Shown one piece after another: positions 55,548-64,000 of a stretch of 64,000 nucleotides of DNA (position 1 is its first letter; every line of letters starts with the position of its first letter). The DNA lies in contig NZ_NPEG01000001.1 of the NCBI RefSeq assembly GCF_002812045.1, forward strand, positions 310,001 through 374,000, written 5' to 3'. The stretch is from Leptospira haakeii (lineage in GTDB: Bacteria; Spirochaetota; Leptospiria; Leptospirales; Leptospiraceae). Under the pieces are notes generated by a model. The model searched no databases and was not told the DNA's origin. It saw only the letters and a list, made by a program, of their open reading frames with translations. A program made the position numbers and the translations under genes.

Positions 55548-56009
55548 ATGGGACTATTTAGCGCAGTTAATATCTCCGCCACTGGACTTTCCGCTCAAAG
55601 ACTCCGGATGGATGTGATCGGGAACAATATCGCGAACGCAACTACTACTAGAAATACGAATGGAGACGGCCCTTTCCGCAGGGACAGAGTGATCCTGACT
55701 CCCGTAAATCTTAGAACCAAATGGAAAAGTCCTGTTTATCCTTTTGGTCTTTCTCCTGGCGAAGGTAAAGGTGTGAAAGTAATGAAAATCGAGAAGGATA
55801 TGAGTCCTTTAAGATTAACTTATGATCCTACCCACCCCGATGCGATCCAGATCGGGCCTAAAAAAGGCTATGTAGAAATGCCGAACGTAAATATAGTCAC
55901 CGAAATGACGGACATGATCTCTGCTTCCAGATCCTACGAAGCAAACGTCCAGATGATCAACGGATCCAAGGCGATGTTCAACAAAGCCTTAGAGATCGGA
56001 AGAGCTTAA
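55548..56009 (+). CDS. flgC: Flagellar basal-body rod protein FlgC
   Basis: FlgC is a second rod subunit. The 153-residue protein has INISATGLSAQRLRMDVIGNNIANATTTRN-type N-terminal pattern (VNISATGLSAQ, IGNNIANATT) and the C-terminal MTDMISASRSYEANVQMINGSKAMFNKALEIGR helix listed in part. It is 37 bases after flgB and 12 before fliE. Confidence 0.95.
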   Translation: MGLFSAVNISATGLSAQRLRMDVIGNNIANATTTRNTNGDGPFRRDRVILTPVNLRTKWKSPVYPFGLSPGEGKGVKVMKIEKDMSPLRLTYDPTHPDAIQIGPKKGYVEMPNVNIVTEMTDMISASRSYEANVQMINGSKAMFNKALEIGRA

Positions 56010-56021
56010 TAGGAGAGAAGA

Positions 56022-56402
56022 ATGAACGTAGATTTTAATTCCAAACTTTGGTACAACTATAACTCAGGATATTCCGATTCTCGTTTTCCTCTTTCTCCTA
56101 AAGGTGACAAAGTTTCCGTAAAGATAGACGACCAACGTCATTATGGAGATGTGAAAGAGCCTGTGGCTCCGGACTATGTTGCTGAAAGTTTTTCAGAAGC
56201 AATAAGAAATGCATTCAAATCCGTAAACGATCTACAGGTAGAAGCAGACGAACTCACCCAAAAAATGGTATATGATCCGAATAGTGTAGATGCTCACGAA
56301 GTGATGGTAGCTTCTGAAAAAGCAAGAGTGGCACTTACGTTCACTAAAACTTTAGCTGATGGTGTTGTAAGAGCTTATAGAGATCTTACTTCCATGAGAT
56401 AA
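56022..56402 (+). CDS. fliE: Flagellar hook-basal body complex protein FliE
   Basis: FliE joins the MS ring and rod. The 126-residue protein ends with the FliE core (SFSEAIRNAFKSVNDLQVEADELTQKM, then DAHEVMVASEKARVALTFTKTLADGVVRAYRDLTSMR, in part), and has a Pro/Lys-rich N-terminal half. It has AGGAGAG before the ATG. The rest of the usual fli genes (fliF, fliG) is not here. Confidence 0.94.
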   Translation: MNVDFNSKLWYNYNSGYSDSRFPLSPKGDKVSVKIDDQRHYGDVKEPVAPDYVAESFSEAIRNAFKSVNDLQVEADELTQKMVYDPNSVDAHEVMVASEKARVALTFTKTLADGVVRAYRDLTSMR

Positions 56403-56457
56403 TTTTTCTAATTCGAATTTCGATTCGACTTATCTATTCCTAAAATACAATAAGACC

Positions 56458-57531
56458 ATGCCTGAGTTATTGGGATGGTTTGCAGATGGGATGATTCTCT
56501 TCGGAGGATTTCTTTCGTTCTTGCTTGCAATCGGAGAATTCCCTTCCGACAGAAAACATAAATTTCAGATTTTACTTTCTCTTACTCTAATCTCATTAGG
56601 ATTTATGCAACTTTCGGGTTCCTTGGTATTAAATCCGAATGCAGGTCGGGATTTAAATCTAAAACTTTGGAATCTTCCTCTTCTCTATCTTCCACCCGCT
56701 TTTGCTTTTTTATCTCTTCTCGCCTTCTTGGAAGAAGATTTTAGATATAAGTCGGCACATCTACTTTTCTTTGTTCCATTCTTACTTTGTTTAGGAATAG
56801 TTTTGTTTTTCAGATTGGGAGAATATCCGAACACCTCTTCCCAAATCCAATGGAGTATACAAAATCCGATTTCCGGAACTGGAGTCTTGTACTTAGGTGC
56901 AGGACTTTTTTCTTTAGGTTTTGTTTTTCCGATTTTAAAGATACTTACCCAAATCTCAGACCTGAAATTTAAGATCTTATTCGGAATTTTTGCGTTAGAT
57001 TGTTTGACCGTTTCCATTTTTGGAATCGTCGGACTGATCTTCCATCCTATCTTTTTGAAACTTGCACTATTAACCGTGACTCTTGCAGTCTCGCTCGTAT
57101 ATTATATCCGTAGGAAATATTTCGATTTTCCGGAAACTATTCAATCCGATCTAGCAAAGGTAAAATATTCCAGGACCAGATTAGAAGGTATGGAAATCGA
57201 TCCTATATTAGAAAAACTGAACTTTCTATTCGAATCCGAAAAAATCCATCGAAGAGAAGACCTGTCCTTATCGGAACTTGCCAAAGAACTATCCCTAACC
57301 ACTCACCAATTTTCGGAACTAATCAATAATCGGATCGGAAAAGGATATTTTTCTTTGATCAATCACTATAGGATAGAAGACGCAAAACAACTTTTGTATG
57401 AAACGGATAAAACCGTTTTGGAAATCGCAATGACAGTTGGCTTTAATAACCGTTCTTCCTTTAATGAAGCCTTTTTAAAACTTACCCAAAAAACCCCGAT
57501 TTCTTATAGAAAAATGTGTAAACCTTTATAA
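56458..57531 (+). CDS. AraC-family regulator with N-terminal membrane domain
   Basis: The 357-residue protein has seven likely N-terminal membrane helices (about 8-215) and an AraC DNA-binding domain at the C-terminus (LSELAKELSLTTHQFSELINNRIG, then TVLEIAMTVGFNNRSSFNEAFLKLTQKTP). It presumably senses a membrane signal and activates a local gene. The DUF4345 gene 67 bases downstream is a candidate target. Confidence 0.88.
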   Translation: MPELLGWFADGMILFGGFLSFLLAIGEFPSDRKHKFQILLSLTLISLGFMQLSGSLVLNPNAGRDLNLKLWNLPLLYLPPAFAFLSLLAFLEEDFRYKSAHLLFFVPFLLCLGIVLFFRLGEYPNTSSQIQWSIQNPISGTGVLYLGAGLFSLGFVFPILKILTQISDLKFKILFGIFALDCLTVSIFGIVGLIFHPIFLKLALLTVTLAVSLVYYIRRKYFDFPETIQSDLAKVKYSRTRLEGMEIDPILEKLNFLFESEKIHRREDLSLSELAKELSLTTHQFSELINNRIGKGYFSLINHYRIEDAKQLLYETDKTVLEIAMTVGFNNRSSFNEAFLKLTQKTPISYRKMCKPL

Positions 57532-57597
57532 CGCCGGACGACCGGTCCTCTGAAACTGTGTATCTTCTTCTCATCCCAAACGAGGAGAGGACAAAAA

Positions 57598-58014
57598 ATG
57601 CAAACTCACTCTATTTCAGATCAAACCGGGTCACTTATAGGTTGGATCACTAAAATTTTTCTGGTTTTAAACTTGGCAGTGTATGCCGGTTTTACTGTCG
57701 CCTTCCTTCTATTTCCGGTTCCTTTGGCGAATACAATCGGATATACGATTCATTCAAGTGCAGCGCTTGCGGACTTCAGAGCGATGTATTCAGGGTTATG
57801 TTTCGGAGTTGGACTGATAGTATATTATGGTTTAATAAAACCAGAATTCAAAACCCAGGCCATTCTTCTTTCCGTTGCAAGTGCTGCAGGATTGTTTGTA
57901 GCAAGACTGTACACCCTGTTCTTGGACGGGCCAGGAAATGAATACATCTACTTAAGTATGGCTACTGAAATTGTTTCCGTATTCTTAGGTGTTTGGCTTT
58001 TAAGAAAAAATTAA
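57598..58014 (+). CDS. DUF4345 family membrane protein
   Basis: The 138-residue protein has four membrane helices with the DUF4345 DFRAMYSGLCFGVGLIV motif and LFVARLYTLFLDG. Function is unknown. GAGGAGAGG precedes its ATG, and the AraC-type regulator gene lies upstream. Confidence 0.82.
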   Translation: MQTHSISDQTGSLIGWITKIFLVLNLAVYAGFTVAFLLFPVPLANTIGYTIHSSAALADFRAMYSGLCFGVGLIVYYGLIKPEFKTQAILLSVASAAGLFVARLYTLFLDGPGNEYIYLSMATEIVSVFLGVWLLRKN

Positions 58015-58043
58015 GGCCGACGAAACTTCTCCGGAAATAAAAA

Positions 58044-58066
58044 AAGGCGGGTGCAAAACCCGCCTT
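58044..58066 (-). terminator. Strong terminator of the P83/100 gene
   Basis: AAGGCGGGT pairs with ACCCGCCTT (9 bp). On the minus strand a T run of seven follows, so it works mainly for the P83/100 gene; it may also stop the convergent DUF4345 transcript. Confidence 0.93.
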
Positions 58067-58089
58067 CTCTTCTGAACGATCAGCTAATC

Positions 58090-59763
58090 TTAAGGTTTGA
58101 TCTTCTTGATTAATTTCAGATCCGCTTTGCTGAATACTGCGATTTCAGTTTTCCCGGAACCTTCTTCTTTACCGGTAACGTAAATTTTCTCGCCGAAGAA
58201 AGTTACGTTTGAGTTCGGACTGATCTCTTCTTCAGTTCCGGCAGTTTTCTTTAAACCTTTGTCGTAACGGCTTAAATAATATTTTCCGTTTCTTTCTTCA
58301 AATGCGTAGATCTCTTCACCTTTGATGATCATTGGAGTTCGCCAGAATACTGAGTCTCCGGACCAAATTGCAGGTTTCAGTGTTTCTTGATCGATCAAGA
58401 TAAGTTTGTGAGCTGCTGAGTGATCAGACTCGTAACCTACTACGAGGGCTTTTCCATCCACTACTTCGAAAGTACGTCCACAAATCTTGTTAAAGTCACC
58501 TTTAAAGATTGTATCATCTTTAGCCGGATCTAACGCATGAAGTTCGTTGCTATAATGTCCATCAGAAGTGTATTTTAAGGTTTTAAGGAATAGAATTTTC
58601 CCACCGACAACGTTCTTGTCGAATTCTTCTTTTTTCTTCTGTTCTTCTTTAACTGTTTCTAACTCTTTTTTAGTTTCTTTCAGTTCTTGTTTAATTTCTT
58701 CCTTGGACTTATTGTCGTCGGACTTAGCTTCGGACTTTTTTGAATCTCCGGAAGAAGAACTTTTGGAATCGGAAGAAGATGAAGAGGACTTAGAATCTGA
58801 TTTACGAGATTCTTCTTTTTTAGCGATCTCTTTCTCTTTTTCCTTTAATTGTTGCTCTTCTTTTTTAGCCTTTTGTTGCTCTTGTTGTGCTTGTTTACGT
58901 TCTTCTTGTTTTTGAGTGATCTTTTGTTTGTTCTTAACAGGATCTTTATTCAGTTCCTGGATCTCTCTTTCTGCATCTCTTTCTTTGTTGGATGCATCTT
59001 CTTGTTTTTTTCTATTCTCTTCTTTTTTATCCTGGAGTTTACGTTTTTCTTCTTCTGCCTTCTCATTCTGAAGGTCGTTCATTTTTTTCTTATCGTCTTG
59101 ACCTTCTTTCTTTTTATCTAGGTCCTTATTGACTTCTTTCTCCAGCTCATCCGTATCCAGATCCTTTCCGTCAGCTGAAAGAATATTGGTTACGATAGGA
59201 ATAACGATCTGAGTTTTTCCAGGCCATTCCGTATAACGTCTGCCGATACCAATCTTGTCATTTTGTGCGTTTTTTACAACTTCGCTATTGTACTTCCGTT
59301 TAACATAGTCAGCACCTTTACGATGGATCGCATTATAATAAAGTATATAAGTTGCTAACGTATCAGAATTTGCTTCTGAATATCCGAAGTTTGCTTTCAC
59401 ATATCCGGAAAGAATCCTTTGGATGGAGTTAATATGTCCGTAGTCAGCGTCTTTGCCGATGCTGATCAGATCTGCTCCGAACTTTTTTTCCTTCTCATCT
59501 GGAAGAATACGGATCGCAGTGATCCCATCTGCAGAAGCTGCTGATTTAGGATCCTTCTTTAACGCTTCGGATAATCCGGCACCGGTTCTCGCGTTACTTC
59601 CTTTTGTCTCTTCATCCGCTCTTGCGGCAGATCTGTTGACGAAGTTCACTTTTCCGGAAGAACGAACTTCCTTTTCTCCAAGTTTAGGCCCCTCTTGGGC
59701 GAAGATCGGAAAGCTAAAACTTCCGAGGAAGATTAGAAATACGGCCAGTCGAATCCGTGACAT
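58090..59763 (-). CDS. P83/100-family exported protein
   Basis: The 557-residue protein resembles the Borrelia P83/100 antigen family. It has a signal peptide (about 1-22, ending SFPIFA), a folded N-terminal region (GKDADYGHINSIQRILSGYV, the AYILYYNAIHRKGADYVK-like segment), a long Lys/Glu/Gln/Ser coiled coil (about 215-390) and a C-terminal beta-propeller-like domain. The ATG at 59763 follows AGGAG. It has no lipobox Cys. It is probably periplasmic or surface-linked; its function is unknown. Confidence 0.87.
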   Translation of the reverse strand: MSRIRLAVFLIFLGSFSFPIFAQEGPKLGEKEVRSSGKVNFVNRSAARADEETKGSNARTGAGLSEALKKDPKSAASADGITAIRILPDEKEKKFGADLISIGKDADYGHINSIQRILSGYVKANFGYSEANSDTLATYILYYNAIHRKGADYVKRKYNSEVVKNAQNDKIGIGRRYTEWPGKTQIVIPIVTNILSADGKDLDTDELEKEVNKDLDKKKEGQDDKKKMNDLQNEKAEEEKRKLQDKKEENRKKQEDASNKERDAEREIQELNKDPVKNKQKITQKQEERKQAQQEQQKAKKEEQQLKEKEKEIAKKEESRKSDSKSSSSSSDSKSSSSGDSKKSEAKSDDNKSKEEIKQELKETKKELETVKEEQKKKEEFDKNVVGGKILFLKTLKYTSDGHYSNELHALDPAKDDTIFKGDFNKICGRTFEVVDGKALVVGYESDHSAAHKLILIDQETLKPAIWSGDSVFWRTPMIIKGEEIYAFEERNGKYYLSRYDKGLKKTAGTEEEISPNSNVTFFGEKIYVTGKEEGSGKTEIAVFSKADLKLIKKIKP

Positions 59764-59922
59764 TATGGAACTCCTTTGAAAAACGAATACCCCCAAACTT
59801 GGGAGAGACGAATGGCTATCTTATGATTCTAGATAGGACTCTGCCAAGGATTTTTCCATCCTTCTAGGAAATGGAAGTAGTAAGAAAGTTGCCTCCCAAG
59901 ACCTGATTTTTACCCTAACCTC

Positions 59923-61014
59923 ATGAGCAAATTTGAGCGCCGAATCTACAATTTTTGCGCAGGTCCTGCGATGTTACCTACTCCAGTCATGGAGAAGGCG
60001 GCTTCCGAGTTTCTGAACTACCGCGGGTCCGGTATGTCCATCATGGAAGATAGCCATAGAGGAAAACTTTTTGAAGAAGTCCTGGATACTTCCCTTTCCT
60101 TGCTCAGAGAATTATTATCTGTTCCGGAAAATTACGAAATTATGTTTCTTTCCGGAGGAGCTAGCCTCCACTTCTCCGCCCTACCCTTAAATCTTCTGAA
60201 AGAGGGAGAGTCCGCTGACTTTGCAGTCACAGGCATCTGGGCGAAGAAGGCTATGGAAGAAGCACTTAGATTCAGCCCTGTCAAAAAAATTTATGACGGA
60301 GAAGATCATAAATACACTGAGTCTCCTGAACTAAATGATTCCATGGTTAATCCTGGAGCAGCTTATGTATATATCACTTCTAATAATACTTTATTAGGAA
60401 CTCGTTATGCAACGATCCCGAATATCACTAAGGCACCTTTGATTGCGGACATGACTTCTGAAATTCTTTCTAGAAAGATAGATGTAAGTAAGTTCGGTGC
60501 GATTTTTGCGGGAGCACAAAAAAATATCGGACCATCAGGCTTAAGCGTTCTGATCATTCGTAAAGATCTACTCGGACGTTCCGGCAGAACTATTCCTATA
60601 TTGATGGATTATTCACTGACTGCAAAAAACAAATCCATGTATAATACTCCCCCTACTTACTCAATTTATATGGCCAAACTTGTATTTGAATGGTTAAAGG
60701 ATCTAGGAGGAGTGGAGAAGATCGAAAAGATTAATGAGGAGAAGGCCAAAATCCTATACGATTATCTGGAAACCACTTCCTTCTATAATGCTCCAGTAAA
60801 ACCGAATTCAAGATCAGTAATGAATGTTGTATTCACTATTCATGACAAAAATTTAGAATCTAAGTTTTTAGTAGGAGCAGAAGAAAGAGGACTTCACGGA
60901 TTAGAAGGCCATAGATTGGTTGGAGGTTTAAGAGCTTCTATCTATAATTCTATGCCTAAAGAAGGTGTAGTTGCTCTAGTGGAATACATGAAGGAATTCG
61001 AGAAGAAGGCCTAA
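59923..61014 (+). CDS. serC: Phosphoserine aminotransferase
   Basis: SerC makes phosphoserine from 3-phosphohydroxypyruvate in serine biosynthesis, and acts in PLP synthesis in some bacteria. The 363-residue protein has the [10 protein letters not shown] start, the PLP lysine in [19 protein letters not shown] and the terminal [20 protein letters not shown] motif. No ribosome-binding site is obvious. A small exported protein gene follows. Confidence 0.95.
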   Translation: MSKFERRIYNFCAGPAMLPTPVMEKAASEFLNYRGSGMSIMEDSHRGKLFEEVLDTSLSLLRELLSVPENYEIMFLSGGASLHFSALPLNLLKEGESADFAVTGIWAKKAMEEALRFSPVKKIYDGEDHKYTESPELNDSMVNPGAAYVYITSNNTLLGTRYATIPNITKAPLIADMTSEILSRKIDVSKFGAIFAGAQKNIGPSGLSVLIIRKDLLGRSGRTIPILMDYSLTAKNKSMYNTPPTYSIYMAKLVFEWLKDLGGVEKIEKINEEKAKILYDYLETTSFYNAPVKPNSRSVMNVVFTIHDKNLESKFLVGAEERGLHGLEGHRLVGGLRASIYNSMPKEGVVALVEYMKEFEKKA

Positions 61015-61032
61015 ATCTTCTGGAAGAATAGA

Positions 61033-61608
61033 ATGAAACACATTCTTCTGATCTTAACTCTTCTATGTGCGGGTATCACAAAAATATCCGCTTCTCCTTT
61101 ATTTTTCCCTACAAAACTGAAAATAGGTCATTGTTTATCCCAAGGCCCCAGCAACAAAGAATTAAAGGAATTTTATTCTTCTAAACTTTCTCCGGAAGAA
61201 AGAACCAAGATCGCAGAAAATCTTGCCTTACAAGAAGCAAAATCCGCTTATCAAAGTTTAGAATGTATCCGTATGTCCGGATTAACTAAAGAAGAACAAG
61301 TTACTTTATTAGCTGACCATTCTCATCATAGGGAAACCAAAGAACTTATGTTTTCTTATTATGAAAACTTTTTGCTTTCAGATGAGAAGACTATCCGTCT
61401 ATCCGCTTTTGAAGAGAAAAACCTACGTAACTTTTTAGAGGCCAAAAAAGAACTTTTAGCAAGATTACACCAGGCAGAGTTTCAATCCTTATCGGAGAAA
61501 CTTCTACCCTTATCCACTTTCCAAAACACCTATATGGCCCTCTTCTTCCAACATTGGGAATTCTACCAGACTGCTCCCGATTTCTTGAAAGAAGGACTCT
61601 TCGATTAA
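61033..61608 (+). CDS. Exported hypothetical protein
   Basis: The 191-residue protein has a signal peptide (about 1-21, cleavage near ISASP) and a helical mature part with two Cys (about 34 and 78) and a central LLADHSHHRETKELM. No family is recognised. It is 18 bases after serC and may be co-transcribed. Confidence 0.7.
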   Translation: MKHILLILTLLCAGITKISASPLFFPTKLKIGHCLSQGPSNKELKEFYSSKLSPEERTKIAENLALQEAKSAYQSLECIRMSGLTKEEQVTLLADHSHHRETKELMFSYYENFLLSDEKTIRLSAFEEKNLRNFLEAKKELLARLHQAEFQSLSEKLLPLSTFQNTYMALFFQHWEFYQTAPDFLKEGLFD

Positions 61609-61687
61609 GAAACTTTTCCTTATTTTCCAATCCTTGTTGTAAATTGCTTGAATCAGAGAATTCACGCAGGTACGGTACCTTTAGAAC

Positions 61688-62122
61688 ATGAAAAAAATTG
61701 GCATCGCTTCCGATCACGGTGGATTCGAACTAAAAGAATACCTTCGCAAAGAATTAGCGGACTCAATTGAGATCCTTGATTTCGGCACAAAGGATGAGTC
61801 CTCCGTAGATTACCCTTTAATAATCGCTGAGGCCTGCACAAAAGTACTTTCTAAAGAAGTAGATGGACTGATTGCACTTTGTGGAACAGGAATCGGAGCT
61901 TCTATCGCAGCCAATCGTCACAAAGGAATCAGAGCCGCTCTTTGCCATGACGAATTTACTGCGGAAATGTCCCGTCGTCATAACAATGCAAATGTATTGG
62001 TATTGGGCGGAAGAATTTTAGGCAAAGACCTTGCAGCACGTATCGTTCAAAAATGGCTAAATACTTCTTTCGAGGCAGGCCGTCATGAAAGAAGAGTGGG
62101 TCAGTTAGACACCATCGTTTAA
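61688..62122 (+). CDS. rpiB: Ribose-5-phosphate isomerase B
   Basis: RpiB interconverts ribose-5-phosphate and ribulose-5-phosphate. The 144-residue protein has the SDHGGFELKEYL start, catalytic Cys65 in LCGTGIGASIAAN, and the SRRHNNANVLVLGGRILG core. Length and motifs are standard. It is 23 bases upstream of the large exported protein. Confidence 0.95.
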   Translation: MKKIGIASDHGGFELKEYLRKELADSIEILDFGTKDESSVDYPLIIAEACTKVLSKEVDGLIALCGTGIGASIAANRHKGIRAALCHDEFTAEMSRRHNNANVLVLGGRILGKDLAARIVQKWLNTSFEAGRHERRVGQLDTIV

Positions 62123-62145
62123 TAAACGGAAAAACACCTTTAAGA

Positions 62146-64000
62146 ATGCGAAACAAGATCCTTTATCCGGTCTATCTCTTAGGTTTGCTCAGTCTTGTTT
62201 CCTTTTTCTCCGGCTCTATCTCTGCCGAATCTAATTCATTCTCCTTAAGCGCATTCGTTCTTAAATATGTCCGTTTAGGAAGTACCGAAAACGGCGCTCC
62301 TAAATTAGAATTAAGTCCCCGTGATCGTAAAGAAGGTTCAGATCTGTTTTTAGATTTTGAAGAAAAAGAAGCAGCTGACCTGAATGATAAGGCAGGCGGT
62401 TATAGAATATTAACTTCTTCTTATCTTCCTGATTCAGCTAAAGCACATTCCGGAAAAAGATCCGCGGGTTTTGTGGGTAAAAGATCCGGGATCAAAGTTT
62501 CGGGAAAAACAAAAGGAATTCTTACAAGCCCGGATATTAAAGAAGAATTTTATATCTCCTTCTTCTTATTGCCTGGAAACCTGGATAAGGAAGCTATCTT
62601 ACTTTCCAAAGATCTATACACCAGAGGAAAAAAATTCGGTTGGGATCTCAGAATTAAAGATGAAATTCCGATATTAGAATTTCGTAATTTTTTTCAAAAA
62701 GCCGACAAAACACATCTATCTCTAAAGCTTGCGGGTAATTCCAGACTTTCCAGATCCGACTGGAATCATTTTATCATTCATTTCAAACCTGCTCAGAGAG
62801 AAGTCGTATTATATATCAACGGAAAAGAAACCGACAGATCTTCTGTTTCTTCTAAAGAACCGATCATTCGAATTGGTTTTCATCCGGAAGACAGCACTCC
62901 ATTTAAGATTGGAGAAAGTTTTTATGGATGGTTAGATGATTTTCTGGTCTCCAAAGGAAGTCCCGATCCGGAAGTCTTATCCACTCAATACGATGGTCAA
63001 AAATATGATCCATCTTCCTTTACTGCGGACGCAAAATTCGGAACTGCAGTCTCTCCTGTTTATAAAACCAAATTTTCCAATTCTATCCCGGAAGCGGTAT
63101 TATTAAAAGCGAATGTTCCTAAATCCTCGGTATTAGAATTATATTTCAGATCTTCTCCTAAAATTTTTTCCAAAACAGAAGAATATCCGGCCTGGAGATC
63201 GATTGATCTCAGAAAAATAGAAGAAGAATTCAAAGAAGATGATCCATATAGAGAAACGGAAGAAGAAAGTTCTACTAAAGGAAAATCTTCCAGTTATCGT
63301 ATTCCATTAGATAAAGCCTGGGGAAACAAACTTTCTTATTTCAAATATTACCAAGTAAAGGTAAAATTTAAGACTGATTCAGGATCGAAGTCCAGCCCGG
63401 AATTAGAAGCATTAACATTTTCTTATAGAGAAACAATTCCTCCGGTCAGGCCTGCCGGTTTAAAAATAGTGAACTTTGACGATTATGATCCTGAAGCCCA
63501 GGGTCCTCGCGTTTGTTTAAGTTGGACCCAAAATCCGGAAAGGAATGTGCAACAAAAAGGCGGCTATGTAATCCACTACGGAGTCGGTCCGAATCGTATG
63601 GTCGGGATCTTAAAAGGTACTAGCAAAGAGCTGGCAAAAGGTAAGATGCCAGTTCTAACTACCAAGGGAAAATTCAAACATCCTATGAGCGAATATTTGG
63701 ATCCGATCTTGGGTGATGATTCTACTTGCCCTAAACGTAACGATATGAGTGGTCCTAAACTTTGTCAGTGTATAGACAATCGACTCATTTCTTTAAACGC
63801 AGAAAAACCGGAAGAGAATGATGATGAGGACGAAAGTCCAAAACCCAAAAAGAAAAAACCAAAACCTCGTAAAGACCCTTACGATAAAAAACTTTTATTC
63901 TTCCAAAAGGGACTAACGTATTATTTCAAAGTTGCCGCTTATAATTCTGTTTACGACCCGGAAAATGGACCCGACCAACTCAGCCCTTTAAGCGACTCCG
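62146..64000 (+). CDS. Exported LamG-like domain protein, 3' end outside the window
   Basis: The reading frame is open to the window end (618 codons). The product has a signal peptide (about 1-27, ending SISA), a LamG/concanavalin-like region (about 70-285, with WNHFIIHFKPAQREVVLYING), a charged linker, and a fibronectin-III-like segment around PPVRPAGLKIVNF. A Lys/Pro-rich insert (KPKKKKPKPRK) follows. It is likely a surface or periplasmic carbohydrate-binding protein. The C-terminus is unseen. Confidence 0.82.
   Translation, partial: MRNKILYPVYLLGLLSLVSFFSGSISAESNSFSLSAFVLKYVRLGSTENGAPKLELSPRDRKEGSDLFLDFEEKEAADLNDKAGGYRILTSSYLPDSAKAHSGKRSAGFVGKRSGIKVSGKTKGILTSPDIKEEFYISFFLLPGNLDKEAILLSKDLYTRGKKFGWDLRIKDEIPILEFRNFFQKADKTHLSLKLAGNSRLSRSDWNHFIIHFKPAQREVVLYINGKETDRSSVSSKEPIIRIGFHPEDSTPFKIGESFYGWLDDFLVSKGSPDPEVLSTQYDGQKYDPSSFTADAKFGTAVSPVYKTKFSNSIPEAVLLKANVPKSSVLELYFRSSPKIFSKTEEYPAWRSIDLRKIEEEFKEDDPYRETEEESSTKGKSSSYRIPLDKAWGNKLSYFKYYQVKVKFKTDSGSKSSPELEALTFSYRETIPPVRPAGLKIVNFDDYDPEAQGPRVCLSWTQNPERNVQQKGGYVIHYGVGPNRMVGILKGTSKELAKGKMPVLTTKGKFKHPMSEYLDPILGDDSTCPKRNDMSGPKLCQCIDNRLISLNAEKPEENDDEDESPKPKKKKPKPRKDPYDKKLLFFQKGLTYYFKVAAYNSVYDPENGPDQLSPLSDS

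Noticed and set aside
58568..59121. Ser/Phe-rich plus-strand frames across the P83/100 gene
   Set aside because: They are the antisense of its Lys/Glu/Ser coiled coil.

Overview
The window looks like a chromosomal segment of a spirochaete of the genus Leptospira. The evidence is a DUF1564 protein (a family essentially confined to Leptospira), a P83/100-family exported protein, the hrcA-grpE-dnaK-dnaJ heat-shock operon behind a CIRCE element, spirochaete-type lipoprotein signal peptides, and a mixture of chemotaxis and flagellar genes. Base composition looks to be near 40% G+C by eye (not computed). That would fit a saprophytic or intermediate lineage better than L. interrogans. No phage, insertion sequence, CRISPR array, rRNA or tRNA was seen. 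Coding density is high and no gap without a gene exceeds about 300 bases.

Layout. 1-8.4 kb: a lipoprotein, a glycerophosphodiester phosphodiesterase with an outer-membrane-like protein, two phasin-like genes (2.3-2.7 and 7.9-8.3 kb), a PPK2 polyphosphate kinase, a DUF2804 protein, and a MocR-type regulator divergent from a related aminotransferase. 8.5-14 kb: a minus-strand block for envelope and cell-surface work (acyltransferase, signal peptidase I, FtsI-type PBP, Maf-like DUF115 protein). 14.2-19.2 kb: SPFH/SHOCT protein, threonine synthase, a divergent GHKL ATPase and a tail-anchored protein. 19.2-25.8 kb: leuS, a zinc-ribbon protein with a structured leader, and a YbbA/YbbP-like ABC exporter. 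25.8-33.1 kb: the CIRCE-controlled heat-shock operon, which seems to run on into an oxidoreductase, a YqgE protein and a DUF2721 protein.

33.3-42.3 kb holds signalling and ion homeostasis: an MCP with an unusual C-terminal domain, ppnP, a TMEM175-type potassium channel, a c-di-AMP (ydaO/yuaA) riboswitch in front of a stand-alone universal-stress-like protein, two cyclic-nucleotide-binding proteins, DUF1564, msrA and a large PAS histidine kinase. 42.5-53 kb: a CarF/PEDS1-type plasmalogen desaturase followed by two alpha/beta-hydrolase lipoproteins, an M48 protease with a DUF898 protein, a family-4 uracil-DNA glycosylase, a CDF metal exporter, queD-queC, and a membrane transhydrogenase lacking its NAD-binding subunit gene. 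53-64 kb: TPR and lipoprotein genes, a STAS protein divergent from flgB-flgC-fliE, an AraC-type membrane regulator, the P83/100 protein, serC, rpiB and a large LamG-like exported protein cut by the window end.

Most of this is housekeeping. The points most worth a second look are: (1) both phasin promoters carry two TGC-N3-GCA palindromes at the same 23-bp spacing and the same place relative to -35/-10, which predicts one dedicated PhaR-like regulator; (2) a c-di-AMP riboswitch controls a free-standing USP-like protein that resembles the tail of cation antiporters; (3) a strong CarF/PEDS1 homologue implies oxygen-dependent plasmalogen synthesis; (4) a three-hairpin 5' leader precedes a 62-residue zinc-ribbon protein; (5) an MCP without a periplasmic sensor ends in a SpoIIAA/SEC14-like domain.
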